Assembly: GCA_022827625.1 (NCBI GenBank)
Contig: JAJEIE010000019.1
Location: 124,001-188,000 of the forward strand
DNA: 64,000 nt
Direction: 5' to 3'
From: Candidatus Poribacteria bacterium
GTDB lineage: Bacteria; Poribacteria; WGA-4E; WGA-3G
In this document: positions 45,583 through 55,453 of the stretch, piece after piece
How the letters are laid out: the number at the start of each line of letters is the position of its first letter
Position numbering within the stretch: the stretch's first letter is position 1
The notes under the pieces: model-generated
Told to the model about the DNA's origin: nothing
Databases searched by the model: none
The model's input: only the letters and a program-made list of their open reading frames with translations
Translations under genes and position numbers: made by a program

Positions 45583-47493
45583 ATGCTGAGACGCTCCGTC
45601 CCCTTTTCTACGTCTGCTTCTCACCAGAAAATTCGTTGGCGGATTATTTGGCTTGGGCTTCTGCTGATCCCCTTCAATAACTATTGGGTCTTCGCATCGC
45701 TACGCTGGGATCAAGGCTTCCCAACGACGATGTCTCTCTTTTTTAATACCATCTTCGCACTCGCCGTCCTTGTAGCTTTCAATACACTCCTTCACCGATT
45801 CGCACCGCGTGCCGCACTCACCCAAGGCGAGCTACTAACGCTCTATGCCATGCTGTCTGTCGCCTCAGCCATCTGTGGGCACGACCTGTTTGAAGTAATT
45901 ATCACCAATATCGCTACTGTCGGATGGCTGGCAACAGAAGAAAATGAGTGGAGCACACTTTTTCACCGTTATATCCCAGATTGGCTGGCATTGACGGATA
46001 AGAACAAGTTGACCGTCTATTTTACAGGCGAGTCGAGCCTCTATCTACAGCCACATCTCCAAATGTGGTGGAAACCTGTGCTGGCATGGAGCGGTTTTAT
46101 CATCGTACTCCTTTCCACGACATTTTGCATCAACGTTATTCTGCGAAGGCAGTGGATTGAAGTCGAAAGGCTCAGCTATCCAATCATTGAGTTACCCTAT
46201 CGGATGACAACGACGCGTTTCTTTCGGTCAAAACCGTTGTGGGTTGGGATAATTCTTGCAGGTGGGATAGATGTCGTGAACGGACTCCATTTTCTGTTTC
46301 CAAATTTTCCTGGACTCGGCGGCGAATTCTACGATTTACGTCCGCTCTTTACAACGAAACCGTGGAACGCGATTGGCTGGACACCAATTGTTTTCTTTCC
46401 ATTCGTTATTGGAATGGCGTACTTCATCCCGCTGGATCTTTCCTTCACATTCTGGTTCTTCTACATTTTCTGGAAATTTGAGATGATTTTCGGTAGTATC
46501 GCTGGTTTGCAACGGATTCCAGGGTTCCCCTTCATTTTTGACCAGTCGTTTGGGGTCTGTGTCGGCGTGTTATGCATGGTGCTATGGAGTGCGCGGGACC
46601 ATCTGAGGCGTGTTCTCAGGCAGGCGTGGCATCCCAACAGGGAAGCGGCAGCAAACGAACCGATCTCCTATCGTGCTGCGGTATTGGGACTCATCGGTGG
46701 GTTTCTGCTATTGGCGGGTTTTTGGTGGATGGCGGGCATGTCTTTGTGGGTCGCAGTCCTCGTTTTTGCCATCCATTTGACGACGGTGACCGTGATTACC
46801 CGCGTCCGTGCCGAATTGGGTCCACCGATCCACGATCTGCGTTCCATGGGACCCGATGTCCTGCTTCCTAAAATATTTGGACTGCGTCGGCTGGGTGGAC
46901 AGAATTTGGCACTCTTTTCGCTCGTGTTCTGCTTCAATCGTGCGTATCGTGGTAACACCATGCCACATCAGTTAGAGGGTTTAAAATTAGCGGAACGCTC
47001 TCGGAGTTCGCCGCGACGGATTGCGATCGCCATGTTCCTTGCGATGGTGTTGAGTCCGTTTGCTGCGTTTTGGGGCGCGCTTCATATCGGTTATGAGAGT
47101 GGCGCAATTGAAGTTTGGTCGGGTTCTGTGTTTAATCGCACGCAGAGTTGGCTGACGAACCCGATGCCTGTGGATGTTCCGGCACTGATTGCCATGATTT
47201 TCGGTTTTCTGTTCGCCTTTGGTTTGACTTTGGTTCGACTCCGATTTTTCTGGTGGCCCCTGTATCCGATCGGGTATGCGATCTCTGGAACGTGGGCGGT
47301 GAATTTCTTCTGGTTTTCCGTCTTTATCAGCTACTTCATCAAGTTAGCGATCCTGCGTTTCGGGGGTGTTCGGACGTTTCGGCGAGTTGCCCCGTTCTTT
47401 TTAGGGCTGATTCTCGGAGAATTCTTGGTCGGGAGTGTCTGGGGCCTTCTCGGTATCTTCTTGGAAAAGCCGATGTATCGGTTTATTTGGTGA
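45583..47493 (+). CDS. Polytopic membrane protein, DUF6785/DUF6784-like (copy 2)
   Basis: A 636-residue polytopic protein, colinear with copy 1 at 27700: WLGLLLIPFNNYWV, GELLTLYAMLS, LRRQWIEVERLSYPIIELP, ITRVRAELGPPIHD, PHQLEGLKLAERS and a C-terminal GGVRTFRRVAPFFLGLILGEF all correspond. About a dozen membrane segments. Function unknown; the conserved charged motifs in loops suggest a real transport or enzymatic role. Start ATG 45583 lies within a frame opening at TTG 45571; no clear Shine-Dalgarno in either case. Confidence 0.75.
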   Translation: MLRRSVPFSTSASHQKIRWRIIWLGLLLIPFNNYWVFASLRWDQGFPTTMSLFFNTIFALAVLVAFNTLLHRFAPRAALTQGELLTLYAMLSVASAICGHDLFEVIITNIATVGWLATEENEWSTLFHRYIPDWLALTDKNKLTVYFTGESSLYLQPHLQMWWKPVLAWSGFIIVLLSTTFCINVILRRQWIEVERLSYPIIELPYRMTTTRFFRSKPLWVGIILAGGIDVVNGLHFLFPNFPGLGGEFYDLRPLFTTKPWNAIGWTPIVFFPFVIGMAYFIPLDLSFTFWFFYIFWKFEMIFGSIAGLQRIPGFPFIFDQSFGVCVGVLCMVLWSARDHLRRVLRQAWHPNREAAANEPISYRAAVLGLIGGFLLLAGFWWMAGMSLWVAVLVFAIHLTTVTVITRVRAELGPPIHDLRSMGPDVLLPKIFGLRRLGGQNLALFSLVFCFNRAYRGNTMPHQLEGLKLAERSRSSPRRIAIAMFLAMVLSPFAAFWGALHIGYESGAIEVWSGSVFNRTQSWLTNPMPVDVPALIAMIFGFLFAFGLTLVRLRFFWWPLYPIGYAISGTWAVNFFWFSVFISYFIKLAILRFGGVRTFRRVAPFFLGLILGEFLVGSVWGLLGIFLEKPMYRFIW

Positions 47494-47540
47494 GTAGCTG
47501 TCAGCGAAGAACTAAATTCCGATGGCGTGTAAGTTTTCAC

Positions 47541-47570
47541 TTGACAGCGGCACCTCAATTCTCTTAAAAT
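47541..47570 (+). promoter_or_regulatory. Sigma70 promoter of tyrA-cmk
   Basis: TTGACA (47541-47546), 18-base spacer, TAAAAT (47565-47570), about 60 bases before the tyrA ATG. Confidence 0.55.
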
Positions 47571-47634
47571 GTAATCAACTTCTCGATGGCAATGGACAGC
47601 AATACGTTCGCAAATTGAAGGTTCATGGATTTCT

Positions 47635-48540
47635 ATGGTACAGATACAGCAGCTGCGTCGGATAACAATATGGGGGGTCGGTTTAATCGGTGGTTCCATT
47701 GGGCTTGCACTCAAGAAGAACGGATTTCGGGGGCAACGCGTCGGGTTGGGACGGAACATCGGTAGGCTCGAAAATGCACTCGCACGGGATGCCGTTGATG
47801 TCGTAACAACAGCGGTAGAAGACGGGATTTCTGAAAGCGATCTCGTGGTGCTCTGTACGCCCGTGGATTTGATTCCAGAATTGGTGCAACGCATCGCTGA
47901 ATCCGTTGTGCCGCAGCACCGGATTGTATTGACAGATGCCGGTAGCACGAAGTCTATGTTGGTGAAGTCAGTTGAGGCGTACCTACAGGCGCGCGGTTCG
48001 GATGCCCTCTCTTTTATAGGTGGACACCCAATGGCAGGTTCACACGAAACGGGTGTAGATGCGGCGTATGCAACGCTTTTTGAAAATGCGAAGTGTATTT
48101 TGACACCCACAGAAAACAGTGATCCTGATGCCTTGCAGCTCGTTAGAAGTCTTTGGGAATTCGTCGGTGCAGTGCCATATTTTCTTTCACCTGAAACGCA
48201 TGACCACCTCATCGGCGCCGCAAGCCACCTACCCCATCTCATTGCGAGTATACTCACGAATACTGTTGCGAATGTCGAAACGGAAGAAGGTAAAGCGTTG
48301 GACTTTACAGCGACCGGCTTTCGGGATTCCACTCGTATCGCCGCCGGTTCACCTGACTTATGGACGGGTATTTTTACGCAGAACAGCGATGCCCTCTTAG
48401 CATTAATTGAGGATATCGTTGCCAATTTAACGGAATTCAAAACCTTACTGCAAACAGACAATCTTGCTGAGATTGAACGTGTGCTTGTCGAAGCACAGAC
48501 TATCGTTAAAAAACGCAGGGAGATGTTAGGAGGCACATGA
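47635..48540 (+). CDS. tyrA: Prephenate dehydrogenase
   Basis: A 301-residue TyrA. The N-terminal Rossmann motif TIWGVGLIGGSIGLAL binds NAD(P); LTDAGSTKSMLV, GGHPMAGSHETGVDAA and ASHLPHLIAS are diagnostic blocks with the catalytic His. It converts prephenate to 4-hydroxyphenylpyruvate in tyrosine synthesis. No chorismate mutase or ACT domain is fused. The stop overlaps the cmk start by 4 bases (ATGA), so the two are co-translated. Confidence 0.94.
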   Translation: MVQIQQLRRITIWGVGLIGGSIGLALKKNGFRGQRVGLGRNIGRLENALARDAVDVVTTAVEDGISESDLVVLCTPVDLIPELVQRIAESVVPQHRIVLTDAGSTKSMLVKSVEAYLQARGSDALSFIGGHPMAGSHETGVDAAYATLFENAKCILTPTENSDPDALQLVRSLWEFVGAVPYFLSPETHDHLIGAASHLPHLIASILTNTVANVETEEGKALDFTATGFRDSTRIAAGSPDLWTGIFTQNSDALLALIEDIVANLTEFKTLLQTDNLAEIERVLVEAQTIVKKRREMLGGT

Positions 48541-49205
48541 AAAAAAATCGACCTCAGGTGACGATTGCGATGGATGGACCCGCTGGGTCCGGGAAAAGCA
48601 CGGTGGCTCGACGGATCGCAGAGAGACTTGGATTGCTCTACCTTGATTCTGGAGCAATGTACCGAGCCGTAACTTTATTGGCAATAGCGGATAGCCTACC
48701 AGCGGATAGTCCGAAGTTGATAGCGCAGGTGAAGATGTGCCATATTGAATTTAGAGATAACGGCAAAACGATCTTGCTCAATGCTGAAGATGTGTCTGTC
48801 CAGATCCGAACGCCGGCTGTTAACAGGTTGGTTGCAGATGTCGCGAAGATCCCAGAGATTCGACAAGAAATCGTCAGACACCAACAGCGGATTGGTGCTG
48901 AGGGAAGCATCGTCGCTGAAGGGCGGGATTTAACAACTATCGTCTTTCCCGATGCTGATTTTAAGTTCTACCTTGATGCTTCCGTAACAGAACGGGCGAA
49001 GCGTAGGCTTGCTGAACTTCAGGCGCAAAGTGTGGATACAACATTGGCGGCAGTTGAAGCAGAGATTCGCGAACGCGACGAAAAAGATGCAACACGAGAA
49101 CACAGCCCACTACGCGTTGCCGCTGATGCTATTATCGTAGATACGACTGATAGGACGATTGACGAAGTGGTCGATTTTATTATCGCACAAGTAATTGAAA
49201 ATTGA
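48537..49205 (+). CDS. cmk: Cytidylate kinase
   Basis: A 222-residue P-loop kinase. AMDGPAGSGKSTVARRIAERLG at the N-terminus, YLDSGAMYRAVTLLA (CMP-binding) and GSIVAEGRDLTTIVFPDADFKFYLDAS-type sequence with RDEKDATREHSPL identify CMK. It phosphorylates CMP and dCMP. Overlaps tyrA by ATGA; the aroA/tyrA-cmk neighbourhood is common in bacteria, with rpsA often next, but here plsC follows. Confidence 0.95.
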   Translation: MKKNRPQVTIAMDGPAGSGKSTVARRIAERLGLLYLDSGAMYRAVTLLAIADSLPADSPKLIAQVKMCHIEFRDNGKTILLNAEDVSVQIRTPAVNRLVADVAKIPEIRQEIVRHQQRIGAEGSIVAEGRDLTTIVFPDADFKFYLDASVTERAKRRLAELQAQSVDTTLAAVEAEIRERDEKDATREHSPLRVAADAIIVDTTDRTIDEVVDFIIAQVIEN

Positions 49206-49244
49206 GGGCACAATTGTCGGAGAGAACTCCGATTTTCAATTCTT

Positions 49245-49268
49245 AACTTATAACTTATAACTTATAAC
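49245..49268. repeat. Heptanucleotide tandem array (AACTTAT)n
   Basis: About 3.4 perfect copies of AACTTAT, ending 10 bases before the plsC-like ATG at 49279. Same unit and orientation as at 27651-27688. Confidence 0.9.
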
Positions 49269-49278
49269 CCTGTGTTTT

Positions 49279-49932
49279 ATGTGGTATACCAATAATCAGT
49301 TCTGGACACCCCGTCCAATTTACCGATGGGGGCATCGGCTTACGAGCCTTTTCTGTAAAACCGTGGGTCGCCTTGAAACGCACGGCGTTGCGCATATTCC
49401 GCGGGAAGGTGGCGTGTTACTCATTTCAAATCACGTCAGTTTCCTGGATCCTGTGATCATCGGCTCTGCTGCGAACCGTGAAATTCATTTCATGGCGCGC
49501 AGTACAGCATTTGATATTCCCGGTTTAGGAAAACTCATTTCGGTTTATAATGCCTATCCTGTGAATAGAGGCGCGCCGGACTTAGGCGCGTTGCGAAGAA
49601 CGATCTCGCTTTTGCAAGCCGGGAATGTTGTGCTTATGTTTCCAGAAGGTACCCGTAGCGTTGATGGGACGTTGGGTAAAGCGCGCGATGGGGCCTGCTT
49701 TATTGCGCACCGAGCCGGTGTTCCGACGCTCCCGGTTTTTCACAGCGGGGCTGAGCGGGTTTTGCCACGCAACAGTAAACGCTTGCGCCGATCAAAACTA
49801 AAAGTTATCTTTGGTGAACCGCTTGAACTCATCGCCGAGGAATTCGAGACGAGACGTGAGATGTATCAGCACATGGGGAATCAAATGATGGAAGCGATTG
49901 CGGATTTGCGGGATCAGATGCTCAATTTGTAG
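49279..49932 (+). CDS. plsC: 1-acyl-sn-glycerol-3-phosphate acyltransferase
   Basis: A 217-residue membrane-associated acyltransferase. The catalytic NHVSFLDP (H-x4-D), substrate-binding VNRG (about 94) and FPEGTRS are the PlsC blocks. It makes phosphatidic acid from lysophosphatidic acid. The heptad array lies directly upstream with no Shine-Dalgarno sequence visible. Its 3' end overlaps the convergent ychF-like gene by 11 bases. Confidence 0.9.
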   Translation: MWYTNNQFWTPRPIYRWGHRLTSLFCKTVGRLETHGVAHIPREGGVLLISNHVSFLDPVIIGSAANREIHFMARSTAFDIPGLGKLISVYNAYPVNRGAPDLGALRRTISLLQAGNVVLMFPEGTRSVDGTLGKARDGACFIAHRAGVPTLPVFHSGAERVLPRNSKRLRRSKLKVIFGEPLELIAEEFETRREMYQHMGNQMMEAIADLRDQMLNL

Positions 49933-51016
49933 GGTTCGCAAGGATTAATAACACATCACCCTCTTGGACTTGATAGGTTTTACCTTCAGATCTTAGCAAC
50001 CCTCTATTTCGCGCTTCAGGATAACTCCCGCATCCGATTAAGTCTGCCCAGTTAATCGTTTCCGAACGAATGAAAGCCTGCGCGAAATCGGTGTGGACAC
50101 GTCCGGCTGCGTCAACAGCGGTTTGCCCTTCCCGTAGGGTCCATGCGCGGGACTCCGTTGGGTTGATTGTGAAGAACGTGAGGAGTCCTAATAAGTGATA
50201 CGAGGTCTGAATAAACCGCTCCAAAGCCGACTCCTGTAATCCCAATTCTTCCATGAAAATCTCCGCATCGGCATCCTCAAGTTGTGAGAGTTCCATCTCT
50301 AACTGTGCGGCGAGCACGATAACTGCCGTTTGCGGTGCCGCCTCGTATTTCTTGAAACGTTTGAGAATATCATCGGCTGCATCCAATTGTGTTTCACCGA
50401 TGTTAAATACCAGCAGCAACGGTTTCTGTGTCAGGAACCCATAACCGCGTATCAGTTTTTCCTCATTGGCGGATAGGTCGAGGACACGGAGCGGTTTCCC
50501 ATCTTCCAAGGTCTGCTGACACCGCTCTAAAAGTCGGATTTCGCTTTGGAGTTCTGGTAATTTCTGGCTTTGAAATTGCTTGCGGAGGCGTGTAAGTCTA
50601 CCTTCAACGATCTGTAGGTCGGCGAATGCGAACTCAAGGGAGACACTCTCGATATCGCGTTCGGCATCAACGCTGCCATCAACATGGGGTACTGTTTCAT
50701 CTTTAAACAGTCTGACGACATGGGCAAGCGCATCAACAGTGCGGAGGGAGGCGAGCGTTCCAGTGTCCAACTCTGCCTGTTCTACGTCCGATTTTGTTAC
50801 ACCGGCGACATCTACATAGTCAATTGTAGCGTGTGTTATTTTTTTAGATTGCAATATTGCTGCTAACTGCGCCAAACGTTCGTCTGGTACATTAGCCGTG
50901 CTGAGATTTATCTGACCACGGTTCGTGTAGCCCCCAATTTCTGCATTGGATTGGGCTAAGGTATTGAACACCGTGGTTTTTCCGACTTGTGGTCTACCGA
51001 CAATCCCTATCTTCAT
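49922..51016 (-). CDS. ychF: YchF-type (Obg-like) redox-regulated ATPase/GTPase
   Basis: A 364-residue P-loop protein. KIGIVGRPQVGKTTVFNTL is G1; VDVAGV is G3; VFNIGE takes the place of NKxD, as in YchF proteins, which prefer ATP. A coiled-coil insert (about 125-200) and a C-terminal TGS domain (about 275-362, TFFTINPTESRAWTL) follow. YchF proteins associate with ribosomes and respond to oxidative stress. The G1 loop reads RPQVGKT rather than the usual LPNVGKS. Overlaps plsC tail to tail. Confidence 0.88.
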   Translation of the reverse strand: MKIGIVGRPQVGKTTVFNTLAQSNAEIGGYTNRGQINLSTANVPDERLAQLAAILQSKKITHATIDYVDVAGVTKSDVEQAELDTGTLASLRTVDALAHVVRLFKDETVPHVDGSVDAERDIESVSLEFAFADLQIVEGRLTRLRKQFQSQKLPELQSEIRLLERCQQTLEDGKPLRVLDLSANEEKLIRGYGFLTQKPLLLVFNIGETQLDAADDILKRFKKYEAAPQTAVIVLAAQLEMELSQLEDADAEIFMEELGLQESALERFIQTSYHLLGLLTFFTINPTESRAWTLREGQTAVDAAGRVHTDFAQAFIRSETINWADLIGCGSYPEARNRGLLRSEGKTYQVQEGDVLLILANPTN

Positions 51017-51070
51017 GTTTTGTATATGGATCCATTTTATTTTTTTCGTTTGCGATAAAAGAAAAACCTA

Positions 51071-51099
51071 TTGACGACATCTGTCTAAACTGGTAATAT
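51071..51099 (+). promoter_or_regulatory. Sigma70 promoter of the 129-residue membrane protein gene
   Basis: TTGACG (51071-51076), 17-base spacer, TAATAT (51094-51099), about 35 bases before ATG 51140. Confidence 0.55.
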
Positions 51100-51139
51100 A
51101 AGCGTTAGATACAGAATCCAACCCCGAGGTGAATTGAAT

Positions 51140-51529
51140 ATGGCTGCCCAGAAAGTCGGATGGAAACGGCATATTGTCAAAGTTTTGACGATTCTCTTAA
51201 TCCTCACGGTCTGTCTTGCGGTTCTGCAATGGTTTATTATCAAAGAGTTATTCGGTTTCGGCACAGATATGGTGAGAGATGCCTTGATTCGACAGGCACC
51301 TGAAGGTGTCGATCGATATGACATTGAGGCTACGTTTGACCGGGTCAAAACTGCGGGTATGCAGCTGCCATTCAGTTTTCTCACTCGGAAAATCAGTCTC
51401 CGCAAGATTCGCGCTGTCGGTAGATACGCAATAGAAGCCAACAGAGATGAGGTCTGGAATGCTGACGAGATTAACACACTCCTGCGGATGATGAATGCCT
51501 CTGTCGGATTTAAAGGAGGAGACGAGTGA
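51140..51529 (+). CDS. Unknown single-pass membrane protein
   Basis: A 129-residue protein from ATG 51140 with GAGGTGA 8 bases upstream. A basic N-terminus is followed by one membrane segment (about 12-35, VLTILLILTVCLAVLQWFII), then a mixed-charge extracytoplasmic domain (about 40-129). Not recognised. The methyltransferase gene follows after 34 bp and may be co-transcribed. Confidence 0.7.
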   Translation: MAAQKVGWKRHIVKVLTILLILTVCLAVLQWFIIKELFGFGTDMVRDALIRQAPEGVDRYDIEATFDRVKTAGMQLPFSFLTRKISLRKIRAVGRYAIEANRDEVWNADEINTLLRMMNASVGFKGGDE

Positions 51530-51563
51530 CTTGCAATATCGTTTTGCAAACGACACTTGAACA

Positions 51564-52325
51564 ATGCAAACACACCTAACGCCCCCCTATGAAAAATTCG
51601 CCTACGCCTATGACCGTATGATGAGCAATGTGAACTATACCCGCTGGACCCATTACATTGAGTCGCTTTTCGATAGGTATGATTGTAAACCGCGTCGCGT
51701 CCTTGATTTGGCTTGTGGGACTTGTGCCTTGACGATACACCTCGCATTAAAAGGCTATAAAATGACAGGGGTAGACCGGGCGGCAGGCATGCTGGAAATC
51801 GCGAAGGAGAAGGTCGCCGCGCACGATCTGAACATCGGATTGCATCACGGCGATATGCGCGATTTTCACCTCAGCCAACGGTTTGACGCTATCCTCTGCA
51901 CTTACGACAGCATTAACTACGCCTACGATGAAGATGAGTTAAGTCAAGTCTTTGAATGCGTTGCTGAGCATCTTGAACCCGACGGGTTGTTTATTTTTGA
52001 CGTAACGACGGAACGGAACATCGTTGAGCATTTCCACAACAAGACCTTCGCTGCCAATCATGAGGATTATACCTACATTTGGAAAAATAATTACCTCTAT
52101 CACAGCAAAATGTGCCGTACGCTGCTCACCTTTTTTATTCGTGAAGGTGAGTTGTTTAGACGTTATGAGGAGGTACATCAACAACGTATCTATGAAGTTC
52201 CTGTTGTTAACGATCTCCTCAAAAAGGCGGGTTACAAGACGCTGAGTGCCTACGATATGTATACCTTCAGTCGTTGGAACCGGTATTCAGATCGGATTAA
52301 TTTTACAGCACGCTTGGAAACCTGA
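51564..52325 (+). CDS. Class I SAM-dependent methyltransferase
   Basis: A 253-residue protein. VLDLACGTCALTIHLA (about 46-61) is motif I; MTGVDRAAGMLEIA motif II with the ribose-binding Asp; FDAILCTYDSINYA motif IV. The rest suggests a small-molecule methyltransferase of the YjhP/DUF4942-adjacent type with C-terminal beta strands; substrate unknown. Motif I has Cys at CGTC. The stop abuts the stop of the convergent leuB-like gene with no gap. Confidence 0.88.
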   Translation: MQTHLTPPYEKFAYAYDRMMSNVNYTRWTHYIESLFDRYDCKPRRVLDLACGTCALTIHLALKGYKMTGVDRAAGMLEIAKEKVAAHDLNIGLHHGDMRDFHLSQRFDAILCTYDSINYAYDEDELSQVFECVAEHLEPDGLFIFDVTTERNIVEHFHNKTFAANHEDYTYIWKNNYLYHSKMCRTLLTFFIREGELFRRYEEVHQQRIYEVPVVNDLLKKAGYKTLSAYDMYTFSRWNRYSDRINFTARLET

Positions 52326-53378
52326 TTACAAACCTTCGGCGATGAGGTCGCCAACCTCTTCAGTGGTATAACCCATTCTTCCAGCGCCGAGGTCTTTGAT
52401 TTTTCCACTCGCGAGTAAATCGCTGATGGCTTGATCCACCTTTGCGGCGGCATCTGCGTGTCCGAGATGGTCTAACATCATACCAGCGGCGCCTATCGCT
52501 GCGATCGGATTAATCTGATTTTTGCCGGTATAGCGCGGCGCGGAGCCGTGGATCGGTTCAAACATGGCAACGCTCTCCGGGTTCAGATTACCGGATGCTG
52601 CGATCCCCATGCCGCCCTGAATCATCGCGCCGAGATCGGTGATGATGTCGCCAAACATGTTGCACGTCACAATGACATCGAACCACTCTGGATTTTTCAC
52701 CATCCACATCGTCGTTGCATCAACGAAAGCGTATTCTTTTTTGATATCGGAATAATCTTCGCCAACTTCGTCAAAGACGCGGCGCCACAGGTCGTGGGCG
52801 TAAGTCAGGACGTTTGCCTTATCGCAGAGCGTCAGTGTATTCTCTTTGTTGCGCTTTTGGGTCAGTTCATAAGCGTAGCGAACACAGCGTTCGACACCTT
52901 TGTAGGTGTTAATCATCTCCTGGATGGCGACTTCATCGCGTGTTCCACGTTTTAGGAAACCGCCTATGCCAGCGTATAAACCTTCGGTATTTTCGCGAAC
53001 GATAATAAAATCGATGTCCTCAGGTCCTTTATCTTTCAGGGGTGTAGGCACGCCTGGATAAAGTTTAACAGGACGGAGGTTGATGTAGAGATCGAGTTCA
53101 AACCGAACCTTGAGCAGGATACCTTTCTCTAAAATTCCGGGTTTGACATCCGGGTGGCCGATAGCACCGAGATAAATAGCGTCGAGTCCTCGAAGTTCCT
53201 CTAAAACCGAATCGGGTAACACTTCACCGGTACTGAGATACCGATCGCCACCGACATCGTATTCAACTGTTTCGTACTGTATACCTGCTTCTGCGGCGGC
53301 TGCCCCGAAGACTTTCATTGCTTCCCGTGTTACTTCGGGGCCGATGCCATCGCCCGGGATGAGACCGATTTTATACAT
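52326..53378 (-). CDS. leuB: 3-isopropylmalate dehydrogenase-type decarboxylating dehydrogenase
   Basis: A 350-residue beta-decarboxylating dehydrogenase. [13 protein letters not shown] opens the protein; [30 protein letters not shown] and [18 protein letters not shown] carry the substrate and metal residues (Lys, Asp). [18 protein letters not shown] binds NAD. It matches the actinobacterial/archaeal-style LeuB of leucine synthesis, with tartrate dehydrogenase or homoisocitrate dehydrogenase as close alternatives. GGAGGAAATCC precedes the ATG. No leuA, leuC or leuD nearby. Confidence 0.85.
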   Translation of the reverse strand: MYKIGLIPGDGIGPEVTREAMKVFGAAAAEAGIQYETVEYDVGGDRYLSTGEVLPDSVLEELRGLDAIYLGAIGHPDVKPGILEKGILLKVRFELDLYINLRPVKLYPGVPTPLKDKGPEDIDFIIVRENTEGLYAGIGGFLKRGTRDEVAIQEMINTYKGVERCVRYAYELTQKRNKENTLTLCDKANVLTYAHDLWRRVFDEVGEDYSDIKKEYAFVDATTMWMVKNPEWFDVIVTCNMFGDIITDLGAMIQGGMGIAASGNLNPESVAMFEPIHGSAPRYTGKNQINPIAAIGAAGMMLDHLGHADAAAKVDQAISDLLASGKIKDLGAGRMGYTTEEVGDLIAEGL

Positions 53379-53571
53379 GGATTTCCTCCAAATGTTGGGG
53401 TCATAATCTAAATTTGTCCTAAGAAAACTGGATTCCTAATATTTTACTACATCTGGGGCGATATTGCAAATTAGGTGTTATTGCGTTGGTGAAATTTGGT
53501 GTTTGAAAAAATAAAGTATGCTATAATGGTTCTCTACATAACGATGTAGGTCCAGACATCGGAGAAACACA

Positions 53572-54627
53572 TTGATTAGCGAAGCGCGTCTGAAGACAAT
53601 TCTCAATCAATTTCACCAGCAACGTATCCTTGTCATCGGAGATTTTTATCTTGATGCCTATTGGCACATAGATAAAACACGGTCTACGTTATCCTTGGAG
53701 ACACCGTGGCATACCAATCCGGTCGTTGCGCAACGCTACAGTCCCGGCGCAGCAGGGACTGTCACGAATAATCTAAAAGCGTTGGGTGTGGGGAGCGTCT
53801 ACACACTTGGGGTCATTGGTGAAGACGGATTTGGGGGCACACTGCTGAATCGTTTACAGGCGAACGGGTGCCTGACCGATTTTATGGTCCAGGTGCCAGA
53901 TTGGGTCACGCCTACCTACCTCAAACCGATGCACCGCGGTTATGAAGGGGTCGAGACAGAGGGACCTCGGTTTGATATTGAGAACCAATCCCCGATGGCA
54001 GCAGATGTTGAGACCGCGGTTATTGATGCCCTGCAAGCCTGTCTGCCGATCGTTGATGGTATAATCGTTGGAGACCAGATGCCGCATGAAAACTTGGGTG
54101 TTATTACTAACCGAGTGAGAGAAGAACTGTGTGAGTTGGCGGTAGCATTTCCTGAAAAGATTTTTTTCGCAGACTCCCGGACGCGGATTGGGGCGTATCG
54201 GAATTTGACCATTAAGCCGAACCGGTTTGAGGCAAAACGTGCTGTTCAGCCAGAATGGCGCGGACACGAAGTTGACATCCGAGCGGCGAAGCAGTGTGCT
54301 ATTGCGCTCGCGAAACGGACACAAAACACAGTATACATTACCCTCGGTGAAAACGGTATGCTCGTCTATTGTGAAGGAAAATTTACGCATATCCGAGGCG
54401 TTCCCGTTGATAGTGAGATCGATCCGGTTGGAGCGGGGGATAGTGTTTCTGCTGGACTTGTTGCGACGCTTTGTAGTTTGCCTGCTTTGACAGGAGAGGA
54501 GGCAGCTATTGCGGCGGCTTATGTCGGGAATCTGGTGGCTTCAATTACGGTCACCAAAATCGGAACGACGGGTACGGCTTCACCAACGGAAATCCTTGAA
54601 CGCCATCGGAACTCTATGAGCCTATGA
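53572..54627 (+). CDS. PfkB family carbohydrate kinase (RfaE/HldE-like)
   Basis: A 351-residue ribokinase-fold enzyme. LVIGDFYLDAYWHID at the N-terminus, the G-rich SPGAAGTVTNNLKALG and the C-terminal anion hole IDPVGAGDSVSAGLVATL with the catalytic Asp identify the family. The N-terminal pattern is nearest to the heptose-7-phosphate kinase domain of HldE/RfaE. Start TTG 53572; GGAG lies 8-9 bases upstream and TATAAT at 53522. The stop overlaps the nitroreductase ATG (ATGA). Confidence 0.87.
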   Translation: MISEARLKTILNQFHQQRILVIGDFYLDAYWHIDKTRSTLSLETPWHTNPVVAQRYSPGAAGTVTNNLKALGVGSVYTLGVIGEDGFGGTLLNRLQANGCLTDFMVQVPDWVTPTYLKPMHRGYEGVETEGPRFDIENQSPMAADVETAVIDALQACLPIVDGIIVGDQMPHENLGVITNRVREELCELAVAFPEKIFFADSRTRIGAYRNLTIKPNRFEAKRAVQPEWRGHEVDIRAAKQCAIALAKRTQNTVYITLGENGMLVYCEGKFTHIRGVPVDSEIDPVGAGDSVSAGLVATLCSLPALTGEEAAIAAAYVGNLVASITVTKIGTTGTASPTEILERHRNSMSL

Positions 54628-55394
54628 ATGTCCTTGACGCAATACTCCAACGCCGAAGCCATCGCGGAACATTTCAGAAACGCGACATACAGGTTGACGA
54701 CCTCGATAAACTCATTGAAGCTGCGCGCTGGGCACCCTCACCCTTTAATGTTCAACCTTGGGAACTTGTGTTGATTCGGGAGGCAGCAGGAAAATCGGCA
54801 CTCGCGGGTCTGACGGAGCGCGCTGTCATTGCGCAATTCAAGGATGCTAAGTTTCTTGATGACAACAGCCGCTGGATGCGCGTCACCGAAAAGGCGTGGC
54901 AAGAACTCGGTGATGGTGTGTTGCTCGCAGACCACGTCACGCTCCCAAAACCCCTTCAGGATGCCCCGGAAAAGTTATTACAAGGACTCCTAAAAAACGC
55001 CAAGTCATTTACACTTTTAGGGCATTTAGGGGCAGGGAAGATACCCGCTAAGGAGATCGCTTTGCAGGTGCGCGAGGCACCGCTGCTTATGCTGGTTACG
55101 ATGAATTGCAAGAGATATCCGCCTGGTGAAGGTGGGACTCGATGGATGTGGTTAAGTATGGGGATGTTAATTCAGAATATCCTTCTCACTGCGACGACGT
55201 TAGACATCGGTGTACAGTTTGTCAGCGCGCCTTTGGAGCGTTCAGCGGATCGTGAACAGATTCGCCGACTTTTCAATATCCCTATCTTTCATGAGGTAAT
55301 CACACTTCTCAGGCTCGGATATATTGAAAAAGATACCGAAAGTGCTGTCCGGTTGCCGACGTCAGCGTTTGTGCACTTTGAAAAGATGAAATAG
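54624..55394 (+). CDS. Nitroreductase family protein
   Basis: A 256-residue FMN-dependent oxidoreductase. The N-terminus (LQRRSHRGTF, residues 8-17) and WAPSPFNVQPWELVLIR form the FMN-binding entry; SMGMLIQNILLTATTLDIG is the conserved mid-helix; the C-terminal LRLGYIEKD closes the site. An insert of about 40 residues (about 75-130) is longer than in NfsB and may shape the substrate pocket. Co-translated with the PfkB kinase through ATGA. Substrate unknown. Confidence 0.88.
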   Translation: MNVLDAILQRRSHRGTFQKRDIQVDDLDKLIEAARWAPSPFNVQPWELVLIREAAGKSALAGLTERAVIAQFKDAKFLDDNSRWMRVTEKAWQELGDGVLLADHVTLPKPLQDAPEKLLQGLLKNAKSFTLLGHLGAGKIPAKEIALQVREAPLLMLVTMNCKRYPPGEGGTRWMWLSMGMLIQNILLTATTLDIGVQFVSAPLERSADREQIRRLFNIPIFHEVITLLRLGYIEKDTESAVRLPTSAFVHFEKMK

Positions 55395-55453
55395 ACGTTG
55401 AATCTGAGTGATATGGGCGGGCAGGTAACCCGCCTCAACGGGGCATTGGCATA

